This document shows, in pieces, positions 11,632 through 26,600 of a DNA stretch of 64,000 nucleotides (the stretch's first letter is position 1; each line of letters opens with the position of its first letter). The position numbers and the translations under genes were made by a program. Source of the stretch: Anadara kagoshimensis (lineage: Eukaryota > Mollusca > Bivalvia > Arcoida > Arcidae); contig CM037868.1 in the NCBI GenBank assembly GCA_021292105.1, forward strand, positions 30,619,578-30,683,577. Direction: 5' to 3'. Under the pieces are notes generated by a model, which saw nothing but the letters and a program-made list of their open reading frames with translations, was not told the origin of the DNA and did not search any database.

Positions 11632-14600
11632 TATATTGTAAAATTTACAATATTGAAAATTAACCCATGTTAACCCCGGATCCTGCTTTACTGATGTCAT
11701 TATGGTTTTTTTATTTATTTATTTATTTATTTATTTATTTTGCCTTCTTTATTTCTTTATAACGGTCTAGAAAGCCGAGTAATCTAGTCTAAAGCACAAG
11801 ATTACGTCTCACAATGCTCTCACTACCAGGAATTAATCCAAACGTTGTCAAATCTTAATGCAAAATAGTTTGCAATTAACTTGCATAAGTTCGTTATCTT
11901 TTGACAATGTTGGCATTCTGGTTATCTTAACCATCCCTTAACTAAACACCTAATTATTAAACACAAACATACCGACCCATGTCTAAATCACAACCCTAAA
12001 CACCAATGAAAACAATATAAAAACTTAGTTAAACATCCGAACATCAACCAGAGAATTTGGTCTGGGTAGCAATAAAGGGTAAGCACCCCTGAATAGCTAG
12101 TTAGCTACATCCGTCATGGGATAATTCACATTGGGTCGTTAAACATATAAACTCTACTATACTCCAACCATTTATCTATAATATACCACTACGGTAACTC
12201 AGCTGGTAGGTAAATCGCTTTGTATGTGGAGGTCTTGGGTTCGAACCCATGCCGGATCTGACCAAAACTTGAAATCAGATAGTATCTGTTCCTGGCAAAG
12301 CACTCGGTATTTAGAAATGAAAGTCTGGAGGTCCTACGAAAAATACCTTAAAAACCAATGTCCCGTGTCACGACAGGCTTTGTACGTTAAAGAACCCACT
12401 GTCGAGTCCACTGCAAAAGGCAAGAATGTCTGCAACTTCGCCTATAGATGGTGACGTCTAGATATAAGTAAAAATTTTCTTGACTAGGACGTCAAATTAC
12501 AATCACTCATTCGGTCAATCTATCTATAATAATTTTTATATATTAACATACCTCGTCATTTTGACATCGTGTTACGTTTTTACAGGAATGTGGGTCGTGG
12601 ATATTATAGCATTTGGCACAGAGTGGACCACTGCCTCAACATTGAAATATAAAGTATAACATAAGTAAGCTTGACATGAATTTTTGCACTTTAATTAAGA
12701 AATACCATTCTATTTGAGTGTATCATTTGGTATTATGAATGAGAGTCAGGAATAGCATATTCAATGTCATGTTAAATATGCTATTCCTGACTCTCATTCA
12801 TAATACCGAATGAATACACTCAAATAGAACGTTATTTCTTATATTTACAATCATAAAAAATATTGTAAAATGTAAAATTATTTCTACAATAATTTATTTC
12901 ATTGAAGATTCTGACAAACATACAGGATTAATGGAACAGCCTTGGTCCAAATAAGGATAGTTGCGTCGGGACTAGCCATGGAGGTCATGGCCCACACTGT
13001 ATTCATGAGCATCTGAATGTCAGTAGAAAAAAATTAATAGGTTCATCTAAAGAAGGTTAATTCCAATTGTAAATAAATGCAATATAAAAGGCAGCTTTAC
13101 AGATTGCGACAAATGCAGTACAGATCTGTCAAAAGGCTAAAGCTTTCGAATTAGGACCGAATGGATACAGCTCATCTCGGCACCTCGTTAACTATATCTA
13201 GTTTTTCGGCAGCCCACTATCTCTCGGCAGCTCTTTGGACACTAGCTATCTATATATCGACCACTAGGTATTCTGGCTTAGCTCCGTGTTCAACTTTCGA
13301 CAGGTCTGTATTGTACAAGACTAAACGATCATATATTCATGCGAGTCGCAGTTAATGGCGACAATTATTACCGTGCCAGTAATGATGATTTGAATTCGGG
13401 AAATATATAGAGGCCAATACAAAATTTAATGTACATAGTTATCAGTAAAAACCACAACAACTAAGAACAAAACAGAATACAGAGACAAGTTAATAATAGA
13501 AATAATAGAAAATGCGTTGTACTTTTAGTTAATTTCACACCAGGTAAAACACGACACAAAACAAAATAACAATAGAAACATCAAATAAGATCAGAAAAAA
13601 AACATATTTTGGAAACATTATTTAAATATTGATTATAAAAGTCCCGACTTGAGATGTGCACTGGAGTTCATTTTCATTATTGTAATTATAGCAAACAGCT
13701 GTACTATTTTTGGAGGGCCTTTAAACATTCAAGGTACTTTACGACTAATGAAGTGGTCTTACAAATCATTTGGACCTGACAGACTGCTCCAGAAGACGTA
13801 TTAAGGAAAGACGGACTTAATACGCGTACAAGGAAAATTATAGATTGAACTAACCAAACACACATCTAAATTTCAATCTTAAAAAGCAAAGAAAATACAC
13901 TTAACAGGACTGTCATATACCATTTTTTGAATTTAATCATAAAATATATTCAAAAAATGGTATATGACAAGACAGTTAAGACGAATGCCTCCTAACTAAC
14001 TGTGTAATGAAAGTTGAGAATGAAAGGAACATGAAACAACGGGACGTCAAACATTTGCTGGGTACAGCAATAACATATTTAAAACCCATATATATATATA
14101 TAGACCGAGAGTGTAATTATAAATATTTACATTTATGGTGTTTGATTGTATTAAACTCTGTTTTAGACCAAATGAAGTTATAGGACTATAATTTTACATT
14201 TGCTAATGTGACGTCACTCATTTCTTGCTGACACCTATGCTCATGACGTCATTGATAGGCTGTTCCAGGAATTGGAATTGCATGTCGTACACGACAGTGT
14301 TTTAAATTTATTTCAGGATTCAAAAACAAAAATAAGATTTTTAAAAAATGCGAAATGTAAATATAACCATTGAACTGTCTAGAAATGGCGTTTATAGTGC
14401 TATAACTTCCATTGCCGTGCAAAGCAAACTAGTCCTAACGCGCTGGCGCGTTTTATTCGGTTTGCTTTGCACGGCAATGGAAGTTATAGCACTATAAACG
14501 CCATTTCTAGAAAGTTTAATGGTTAAAGATTCATATTTTAAAACCAGTATTACCAGTATATCCTTGTGTGTGTGTTGATAACGTATTAGTCAATGTTACT

Positions 14601-17600
14601 GTATGGACAGGGGTTGTTGCTGCTGTTGTTGGCATTGTGTTGTCAGTTGTTACAGATGTGTGTGATAGAATCCCTTGTTTAGTGGTGGCTTTATAAGCAT
14701 TTGTCATAACCTGTGTTGATGTCTTTGTGTTTGTTTCATGTAAACCGTTTGTGGTTACCGGTGCTACTGAAATATTCAAATATTTAAACAACATTTACAA
14801 CATTTTAATTATTTTTTTTTTAAATTTTGCTAACGCTGTTGATTTAATTGTGAGTATAGAATGTGTCTAGTTACCTGTGACTACTATGAGAGTCAGTGTG
14901 TTTGTGGCCGTGAAGTAGGCTAAATTTTCATAGGAAATCCAATGAGCTCACATCACATGAGCCTAGTCGTAACCGACTGTGTGCGCATCCGCAATTGTCA
15001 CTTAGAATTTCCGTAGAAAGGAAAAATGTTGGTGTTATGCGGACTTTACATGACTAAATGCCGATGTTTACACGAGAATGATGTCCTTGGTTACGTTTTA
15101 CACATGCGCATCAGGACCCGCCATTTGTCTGGTTTTTCAAAATGTAAAATCCCCATAGCGTCAACGTGCAGAAATATTCTACGCTAATTACCGATGCAAA
15201 TACAGATTTCGTGTTATGACTAGGCACATAAATAAATATTAATCTGTATTCAAATTTATTTGATTTTTAAAAATACAACGTCACTTGTCACTAACACACC
15301 GACTGTGATAGTTAATGAATAGCTTCAATAAAACCAGAGATGACAATATTTTGTTAACACTTGTTTATGATATTTAAGGTATAAGTTGTGTTTATTGATT
15401 CATAACATAAAACTCGCTCTGCACATTTTATAATGCTCGTAACGCGTTATGAAAAATGTATTTGAAAAGGATCATTTTCAGCGACGAAATTATGGTAATA
15501 TTGAAGCCAGGAGGAGAGGTTAAAGTATAGAGAAAACCTTGTGAAAGGTGGAGATCGTTATGTTTAGGCTACTTAGAGGACATTTAAACTTATACTGTGG
15601 TGTTCAATAACATATGATAAGATTGGCACTTTGTCATTTGTTAAGGGTCATCTAAATAGGAAAATTCAAGTGAAAATCATTTGGTTGAAAAACGTGAAAG
15701 AGGGGTACAATTATGAAATTACCTACACGAGAGTGAACAGAATATTTATATTTATAAGTAAAAATAAAACAGGAATTGATTGATTATTTAAGAATTTTTT
15801 AAACATTTGTTGCATTTTTTATGGAAATTGTGCAAAAATACACGTTTTGGGGGAAATTAGTTATAACCTTGTATAACGAATCAATTAAAAAACAAAAAGA
15901 TATTAATATATTCAACGTCATAGAGCAGTGCAAAGGGGTCAGAGTTTGTTAAGGAAATACGAGGTTTTATGAAAACTCGTCAATTTACGGTCGAGGTTTT
16001 CTACGATTTATTTTCCTTTTAAAAATGCGTTTACCAGATTGATATTTTAAGAATTTGATGACCCTTAAAGGTAATATGGATTCAAAAAAATGTATATCGA
16101 CACATTAGAGAATAATCGATAACAAGTCATTGCCAAGTAAGCAGTTTTAAATGTAGAAGCTATCACTAATTGCTCATTGGTATTTGAAAAATTGAACTGT
16201 CTAGTGAGAGCCAACCCCCCACCCCAACATTTTCCTCCTGACCTTGACTTTTGACTTTTTTTGGTATGCGCCACATCGTCTGATGTTGGATTATATTTGT
16301 GCCAAGTTTGATCAAAATTATCTATAGAAATGGAAGATATGGAGCGGGCACGTTATTGGGGCGGACAACGTGACGGGCAGACAGACAGGGTAATTCCTAA
16401 CTTCGTTTATGGGTGGTATAAAAATTCCTATTCTTCTGATTGATACACACACGCCCATTCTGCCTTACACACGACTGATTACCTAGCTAATTCAATAACT
16501 TAAATCATAAACGCATGTGCAATGTAAGGTTACTGGATGCAATCATAGGTCAATGAACACTAAATTACGTACATGCGTGACATATCAGGAGTCCTGCTGC
16601 TTTTGTTGTTTTGTCTGTAGACGAATATTGTTTAAAGATCGTTATGGAAACATGTGCGGTAGACTACTGTCGTTGTAAAGAAATGTTAACATACAGTACA
16701 GACCTGTCGAAGGTTTAACGCTAAGTTAACAAACTGGTACCGAACTGACAGCTCACATCTCTACTTTTATCTCGACAGATTTTCGGCAGCTGTTAGCTAT
16801 CTTTCTGCAGGTATTTGGCTACTAGTTATCCAAGTCTAGACCACACAGCAGCCGAGTTTATTTTTTTCGTTAGCTCAGTGTTAAACTTTCGACAGGTCTG
16901 TACCTTTGGTAAAACCATACTAAAGTTCACGTTTATTGATATTTTTGAATACACTGTCAACAATAGAAACTATAAATGACGTTATAAAGCACACTTGTGT
17001 ACGGTCGTTCCCTCAAATGTGTTTTCTGTAGGTGTAAATGTCTCGGTATAGGAATGTTAACATATATATGGAATGAATTAACAACCAACAATAGAAACTA
17101 AAAATGACGCTATAGGACATAAAGATGACAAAATACATTGTGTACGGTCGTTCCCTAAAATGTGTTTTTTTTCTTTTGGTGTAAATATTGTTGTAAAGAA
17201 ATGTTAACATATGTAAAATGTGCGTTATTTATGGAATGAATTAACTGCCAACAATAGAAACTAAAAATGACGTTATAGGACATAAAGATGACAAAATACA
17301 TTGTGTACGGTCGTTCCCTCAAATGTTTTTTTTTCTTTTGGTGTAAATATTGTTGTAAAGGAATGATAGCATATGTAAAATGTACATGGAATGATTAACT
17401 GCCAACAATAGAAACTATAAATGACGTTATAAAGCATAAAGAGGACAAAATACATTGTGTACGGTCGTTGCCTCAAATATTTTCTTTAGGTGTGAACATT
17501 GTTGTAAAGGAATGTTTTGTTGTTAACAAATGTAACATGGGCGTTTATTTATGGCATTAAGTGTCAATGGCAGAAACTGAAAATGACGTCATAAAAGGAC

Positions 17601-20600
17601 ACTGTTTACGTTCGTCTTCCTTTGTAATTTGTCTGTAGGTGTAAATGTCATTGTAAAGATTGTCATTATTCAGAAGATTCTCTGTATTTCCTTTTAATTT
17701 ATTCAATCTATTAGAAATACACCTGTCATACCCAGATCCAAATAACAAAGTAAACATTGTGAAACTGACATTTACGTTTATACGTCAACGGTTACCATGG
17801 AAACGAGTCCGGTTGCTCTCATACAGTCAAATTACACCCACAATGGATAAGAAACTGTTTATTAATAAGTTTAAAAATAATTATTCTATGATTGTGACGT
17901 AAGTTTCATTCATAAAATCATTTATTTCAATGGAGGTAAAATCAACAGCCGAAGTGTTTCAATGGGCATTTTTGCTATTATGAAGTAAAATGCACTTTAA
18001 AGAAAGAAATCCAAATGTTTATTTCAATCCTTTTCACTTATGTCAAGTTTAATTTGAAATGATCAACATTTATATTACCCGTTGAATAATACACAAAGCC
18101 ACCTCGCGATATATTCTTCCGCATGTGAACTCCGACAAGTGTATCATTTCGACGATATATCACGGGATGTAAATGTTTATTATTTCTTACTTTTCCCCCC
18201 AATTGATTCAAAAGCAAAACATATTTTACATCTGTAATTTCAGTTTGGGTATTATACTAATAACTTAATTCATATTAAATCAGTGTAAAATTTTCAGCGT
18301 AAGACGGTCGTTTCGAAATAAGCGATTTTTCAAAAGACGAAACTTTATAGAAACATTGAAAAGAAACACGTATTACCTGAAAACCCACATCCGGCGTCAT
18401 TACAATATGATCTATGACAACACTCTAAACAAATCATTGTACCCACTGATTTCCGGTAGTGATTTTGATGGTGCTGAACTCTGTCACAGCGCTGAAAACA
18501 AAATTTTATTATGAATTACATTTTTGTTCAAGTAGTCAGACGAAAATACAGACATTTACAGGTTTTCATAAATAAAACTTTATGTGAAGTTAAATATGCG
18601 AGAACAAAACATACGTTTGATACTCATATGACGTCACGCAAAAAAAAATATGTTAGGAAAATCGACGGCAGAGCCTGTTTCAAATTTGACTGAATCTTAC
18701 TTGATCCAGCGCCATTGATAAGCAGTACTGCTTCTGTTGACGTATATGTTTATTAATTATTCTCTGAAAATTTTTGCTATTTCCGGATCCGGTGGTATTT
18801 GACCTCAAGAACTTAAAGTCAAACAACACTTACAGATCCTATAGTCAATGCCAAAACTTTAAAATCATTAAAATGTAACGTACAAGGTCAGAATGTAAGT
18901 TGTGCTCTGTAATGTATTAGATATTGTTCATGTTGTCTTTAATTTCGTGTACACTAGTAATTTTGAAATCGTTTACGAGATAATACAGATAGTAAAAGTA
19001 ACTTACATGCTTGGATTTACAACCACTTTTATACACAATTTCACCCATTGTATTTTCGTACTTTTCTAAATAGCAGAGCTGAAATAATTGATAAATTATT
19101 TAATTGAATTTCATTTGTAATTCTTCTCAACTCATTTGTTTTACAAGCAGTGTTTTCTCGGACATCAGACAGACACGGTATGTTTTATGAACGATGGGTT
19201 GATTGATTGAATGGGGTTTACGTTCCAGTCAAGAATACCTCACTTATATCGAAACGTCACCAATTATAAGTAAAGTGACAGAAATTTTGACCTTTGAAGT
19301 GCACTAAGGGCAACGTGCAGGGAGGGTTATTTAACGTGTCGTGCGAAAGAACAGTCACTACCTATTTTTTAATTCTTTGTCAGACCCGGCAGGGGTTCGA
19401 ACCCACGACCTCCCACATACGAAGCGAACGCTCCACCACTGAACTAGTAGTGGTGTTTTTATGAACGATATTGAGTAGATATGAGAGAGGGAGAAAGAGA
19501 TTACAGCACATCTCGTGCATTTCGCATTCTGAGAGAGAGAGAGAGAGAGTGATAGTGCAAACCTCGTGTATTCCGCATTGTATTTTGTGTTTACATGTAT
19601 TCGGGTAAACCTCTGATGTACAGCTATAACACATATTTCCCATGGTAACTAATGTAAATAGAAAAATAATCATATGTGTAATTACGAAAAACACTTATTT
19701 AGCAACAACTTACGTTATAATGTGCACGGAAAACGGACAGATATTTATTGTTAGTCAATAAGATGCAAGCACATAAAAGGAATCAAGTGGCAATTTGAAC
19801 AGTTTTGAAAAATGTCATTAAATAGCAAATTTACATTTCACCTTCAACTTAAATATCATTACAGCAAAGCTAAAGAATTATAGAGAATATTTTATATCAT
19901 TAAAAACAAACATACCAGTCCATTTCAAAATTACAATACTGGAAACAAAGTAAAAACTTTGAAAACTATCCTTGCTACTTGAATTTGTGTTTGAAATCTA
20001 TATAAATACAAACTGTATTACATATCCCAGGCTCACTTTATTCCGTAAGTAAATAGATTGGAAGAAAAGCTTATACAGATGTATATTACACGTATCATAT
20101 ACAAAACTGAATTTCAGATTCACATTCACAATATTGATGCGGGTATATTGTCTCCGTGTCCAGGGTTATCCTGGATATATTTGACGCCCAATTATTCCAT
20201 GTTTTTTCACTCTCTGTTTTTATTGCACACATTACGGGTGTAGCTAGCTAGATAGAATGTCCTTGTCATTCCGGAACATTTAGTTTTAAAACCCTGGTAA
20301 AGTTTACGTATTTTAACTTAATTGTGCAGTTTTCAAAGTTGTTTCTGACTTTACCTGGCTTTTGTCTTTGTGAATAGGACACGAACCGGTATGCTCTTTT
20401 TCGATTTATCTTTACCTTTATAATTTTATGATTTAGAAATAAACCGGTTTGTAAAAAACCCATCTATTCTTCACCTATACTTTATTCCGCATTTAGATTT
20501 GCAAAATCAAGTCTTCTCTTTATTTTTATATTTTAACAGGCGTATACTACGTATACTCAATACAAAAGTTAGGGACCATTGTAAAATTTAAAATAACAAT

Positions 20601-23600
20601 CCAAAACTGAACACAAAAAGTTTTTGTATTTTGTTCTGATTCTTTTCTTATTTCAAATGTTTTTATGAAGTAATTTTATTGTGCATGAAGTGTGAATGGA
20701 GATTTCTACAAAATTAAATAAGGTTTTTGATGTGGTCCTTAACATTTTTTTGTTGAGTATATATACGATACCAAACTGATCTGAAGATTATTACTACAAG
20801 GATTGAGAGATAATCAAACCACCAATGTGATTACTCCTGTCATGTACTACTTTTGAATGCAATATTTTATATAAAAAACATGAAAAGTAGTATATGACTT
20901 CTCCGTAACAAAAAATATTACCTGTTGTTGCTTGTTGTGTGGCTGTGGATACTTTGGATGGGAGCATAGACGTAGAAGCTGTCGATTTTGGCATAAAAGT
21001 TGACGACTGGTGTGTCCGGTTTGGTGTTGTATGGGTTGATTGGTGACTGGAAACTGTTGTTGCTTTCGATTGTATTGGTGTGTGGTTGTGGGTGTGGTGA
21101 ACAGCGTGTGCCATTGTAGTTGTTGAACGAATGGAACTATTGGAATTTTGTATTTGTGTGGCTTAAACAGAATAAAAATATATTTGTGGCGGAAAACAGA
21201 CACAAAAAACACAACAAAGTTAACGACCAATATAACCAAGAACAAAAACTAAAACAAGCAATAGAAACAAATGATTAAATAATGACAAATACAACCAGCA
21301 CAACCAAGAATAAAAACAAAACATAAATTAATAATAACTTAGAACACAGTAACAGCACAAGTTAATGACAAACAAATACAACAGAAACAATCATTTCAAC
21401 CAAGAACACAAGGCAGGTTTATGATAAAACATCTAACAAAACCAAAAAAAAGGACAAGTGTATGATAAAACATCCAACACAACCAAGAACAATACAAGCT
21501 AAGACCAAATGGAACAAGTAGGTACTATCATACAAGTTTCTGATTTTTTCCATACTTGTAACATGTGTAAATCTTTTTGAGGGGCATCTGAAAATGTAAA
21601 AAAACATAGGGGGTCCCCTTTTTACTTTTTTAGCAATAAAGCATCAAAAATGTAACAAATCTAAAATTTTTAACATAGGCTTAATAGGAAAATGCAATTT
21701 TTTAGGCTCTTGAAAATTGGGAAAAGTGTAGAAAAAATAACAGTTTGTTTTTCAAGTTTTTATAAAACTAACATAATGTAGTTCAAAATTTTAATTTTCT
21801 GAAAATGTAAAGAATTACATTTCTTCCATATCTGCCCATGTGCGATAAGTAGTTTTGCCATGTGAGATACGCGTATCAATATTTAATTCCAGGATTAAAA
21901 AATAATTAACATTGTTTTCTAGTTAATATATTCTGTATAAACTAAAATTAGGTACATTCTTTCCGATTGTTATATTTATTTTGTTATAGAACGTTGAATA
22001 ACAAAGTTAGATTTTATTAACATGGCGTCGATGTCTTTGTAAAACACATCTGAATCCAAAATGTGACATAAAATGGAAGAAAATTTATCCATTATGAGTT
22101 TATCCATGAGGGATAGGGAAATCTCAACCTCGAGGTTTAACATTTCTGGTCAGTGTAATGTGCAAGGTCAGGATGTACAAAATGTATGTTGTGTTCTGTA
22201 ATGCACTGGGTATTGTTCATGTTGTCGACAACCTTGTCTCTGCCTGAAATGTTCAATCCCCGGTTGAGATTTTTCTATCCTCCATGAATACTCATATGGA
22301 TTCTTATAATCTCCTCTTGTTTGATTTTTCGGTATGAAACTTCAAGAATGTGATCTGATACGATATTTTAAACAAAGTAAGCAACAACAGCCAGGTTTTT
22401 GACGACATTGCAAAAAGATTGACAAATGCCATCGTTTCGTGAACTATGAGTGTTGTGTTTGTGCTTCTCGCTGTTATTGTAAATATATTATTTTTCATCA
22501 TTTGTATACAAATTACTTTATCGATTAAATTATTTTCTATTCCTAGTCACTATAGAATAATAACTGCCGTGGACATAATAATATTGAGAAACATTATTAC
22601 TTCGATTAGTAGCCTTATCAAAGCCTTATCATCCGAAATAAGAGTCAATGATGAAACTTAAAAAAAAAAAAAGACGAGCCAGTAAGAGTCAGAGAAATGG
22701 CATGAAAAAGGTATTGAACTATTGAGACAAAATCTTGACTGCAGTGAAAAAAATCGCCATTATTCAAAACATATTACGTGACTAGAGAAATTGATTGAAT
22801 ACAACCAAACTCGAAAATATGTCACTCAAAAATTCCTTGCGTCATTCAAATAACATTCCTTATTTCAGTATGAATTTTTTATGAAGTCACTGCAAGTATA
22901 TTTTAACAGTCAAAATGTATGAACAATATGAAAATCTGAAATAGTTTTGAAAATCAAAACAATAATGAAGATGTCATCAATTAAATTTTTTAGAAAAAGT
23001 CTTTTTCAAATGCAAAACTTTAGGGAATCATTGATATCTGTTGAATTTATTCGTTAACCGTATTTAAGGTGATTTTCTGATATATTGATATATATTTTAA
23101 TTGACAAGTATAATGTATTTTATTCTCTGTAAGTTATTTATCAAGATTTTTTACAGTTACAATAGGTTACTACTTAGAATAAGATGTGTACGCACAGTGC
23201 GTAAATTCAGCGTCCATTTGTACCACTTAGCCTTAATGATAAAACATGCAAGAAAACAACACAAATTGCTGATGAAACAAACCACTCGAGCAAGAACACA
23301 ACACAATAAAAGTTAACAACAGAAACAGACAACGCAACCAAGTACATAAAACACGTGACAAGATAAGAATACTGATTGCACATATACAAACTATTTGTAC
23401 ACGAGAAAAACGATTTTACTTTTTTCGTACAGGGGTAGAGGGGTAAGACTTTGTACAACGAAGCAGACTGCTTGCAAAAAAGTTAATTCAGGGATATTGC
23501 AAGCCTTGGCTTACCAAGGCCTTAAAAAGTTTTATGGCTGTCATCACAGCATTGTTGATAAGTTTGACGTCTCGGTGTCCAGGATTGCCCTGAATATATT

Positions 23601-26600
23601 TTTGTCTCATATTTCCATGTTCCTTTCACACAATTTTGATTACACACGTTGCGGATGTAGCTAGCTAAACAGAAGGTGCTTACCCGATCTTATTTCCCTG
23701 GTGGACGTTCACGTGTCTAACCTGACTTGTTTTTACTTACTTTGCTTTGGATTGTAATTTGGATATAGATTAGTATGTTTGTTTTTATATAATATCAGTA
23801 TTGTTTTCTGTGTCAATTTAGTCATTTTGTTTGCGTTTGAAAATTTTCCATTCATTTAAAGTTGGTGCTCATGGGTGGGTCGGTGTATGGAGTGGGAGAA
23901 ATTGTAGAATTAATATGACCACACTCATTGAAAGGGTGTAGACAATTAGGGAAATGCAAAAAAAGTTTGCATAAAAATTGCAACAATCTATCACTAGTTA
24001 GTGTTCTAAAGGAATTAAAATATAATGAATATTTGTGAGTGTGATACGTAATTCAGCACTTTAAATCACTCTAGGCTAATAAACTGATAATGGATAAAAA
24101 GGAGACAAAAGTTGATAGATTCATTGATTGGGTTGAAGACTGTTTCACATATATCGATACGTCACCAGCTATAGGTAAAGTGGCAGAGATTTTTACTTTT
24201 GCAGTGTGATCAGGGAATTAAAACGGAATATAAAAGAAATTAAGAAGTATATTATTAATAATACGTTTTTCAAAGCACTTTGGATACGTTCATTACGGAA
24301 TTAAGTGTTTTTTGTTTCATTTGTGATTTACCTTTGTAGCCACATCCTGCTCCGTTACAATAAGAACCGGTACAGCATTCAGCACACAATGTTACATCTG
24401 TCAAGTCACGAAGTTTAGTATTCCTCTTTCGCTTAATGTTCACACATTTCTTAAAAAACAGAAAGCAAGAAAAAAGAAATAAAAGGTTGATTTTGTTTGA
24501 TTTTAATATAAATATGTTTTTTATGGACAATAAGTCACGATTCTCATATTTGCGTTAATAAAATAAAATAAACGTGCATTTCTGTCTTAACAATTAGCAG
24601 GATTTATTTTCTTCTGGGAATAGGATCTAGAACCATTTAACTCTATTGACGTATACTGAGTTAAAGCTCGAATGCAAGTATAGTAGCCGACCTCAAACTA
24701 ATTGTTTACAAGAAAACATTGTTTGCGATGAAAAAACATATCTGCATTTACACGGATAATTAAAACAAACACAAATATCCTTGTTCATGTCTTAACCAAT
24801 ATTCCAAAAGCCAAACACGATCCGCGTCCAAACCACAATCCAAAAAGTCAAACATTGGAGATTTACAAGATCTACCAGAGTTTGTGGACTTTTTTATTTA
24901 TTTTTTGTTTTGGTCGTGTTCTGTCGAGTGTAGCTTAATGAAAACGACGAATGACCATTACGAGTTATGTCGAGGTTTGCCAATTATTTATGTACTTACA
25001 TACTTGTCTTTACAACCACTACGATACATCACTGTACCTAATGTATTTTCATATTTCTCCAAATAACATAGCTGAATAAAAAAAGAAATACGCATTACTA
25101 CTAAGTAATTAGTAAAACTTGGATAATGGACTGAACCTTGAATTAAGTTTGGAGTTATCAAGACATTGATTTCCCATGCGAAATGCGTAAATGTATGAAC
25201 TTTAGCACTGATAATGGCGCAAGTTGTAATTTAGACAATTTCACCTGCACTTTTTGGGTAAACCATACGAGATATATTATCTCCTCTTGTGTATTATGAT
25301 CGTGTTTATTTTAGTGGTGGATTTAAATTCGCGGTACTGTCTTATTATGAAAATAGCTAAACTGGTACTTCGCTGAAATTAATACGTGCAAAATAAGAAG
25401 TTAAGGAAATCCCATGGAAACCAATGTTTTTAAAAACCCGGTCACTGATGGCGAAGTTGTCAGATTTGCGATGGTGGAAACAGTGAAATCTACGTATGAA
25501 GAGGCAAACTTACAAACTTTCTCACACTAAGATAACTCCGCATGAAATTCGATTATATTCGATGAGAGGCAATGTAAGACCGCGATTTAGACCATACTGC
25601 CTCCGCATGAATGCCAATTTTGTGGCGCCACAAATTGCAAAATGCAAAGTTATCACCAGTTATTCATTTTTAGAAACAAAAAATGTTGTCCTTTGGCAAA
25701 AAAAAAAAAAAAAAAAAAAAAAAAAGAAAAAAATGACATTGAGACCAAAGAATATGTTCAAGAACAGGTATACATTTTTTCTACAACAAATGATGATATG
25801 AAACATCTTTTTACGGTAGAAATTTAAATACACTTACCACAATCATATTGTACCCAATTCTATAATATTTTAGTATTTTCAATACAGAATGGATTTTTTG
25901 GGTTTTTCCGAAAGTGCTTTGTAATCACATAAAACTAAGTTTTATAACCCCTTTTTAGTAGTTTCTTATCATTTAGTTCATATTTGAAGAAATCAGTTTT
26001 TTAAAATTTCATTTGTTTTTCCACTCGCAGTTCTATAGAACTAAAATCTTCACATTTTATCAAATATGCTTTTTAAGAATTGAATTGCACTTTTTACGTT
26101 GTATCGGGGTGTAACAACGTGAAAATTATGACAAATTGTGTAAAACCGCGTAGCTTACGCATAATTTGTCATAATTTTTACGTTGTTACACCCCGTAAAA
26201 AGTGCAATTCAATTCTTATAATTACAAACCCAAAATTTAACAATTTTTTAAGCTGACCTACATATCTGAACTGATCAGTTGATTTTCAGAAAATCGACGT
26301 TACAAGGCTGAATTGCGTAGTGATACAATAAATGACATCTTTATTAAACCATAAAATATCCGATAAAAAGCTGAAATAGTTTTGAATTTATATCTTTTTA
26401 TTCATTTTTTAGTTTTTTTCAGTCAACATATAACTTATGTTACATTTAAATTCATTGACAAAAAGGGATTATATTATGTCTCGCAATCATGAAAACAAAC
26501 AACACTTTGTACAACGTCATACGTGACGGCCAAACGTTTGTAAGACAGGCGTGTTTACATTTTGATTTTACCCATAACATAAGAAAAACTGCATTGGTTG

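Noticed and set aside
12224-12260. Possible tRNA gene (GGGTTCGAACCC box)
   Set aside because: The tRNA-like head continues into a SINE body shared with 19196-19450 and 45352-45660, and no complete cloverleaf is visible.
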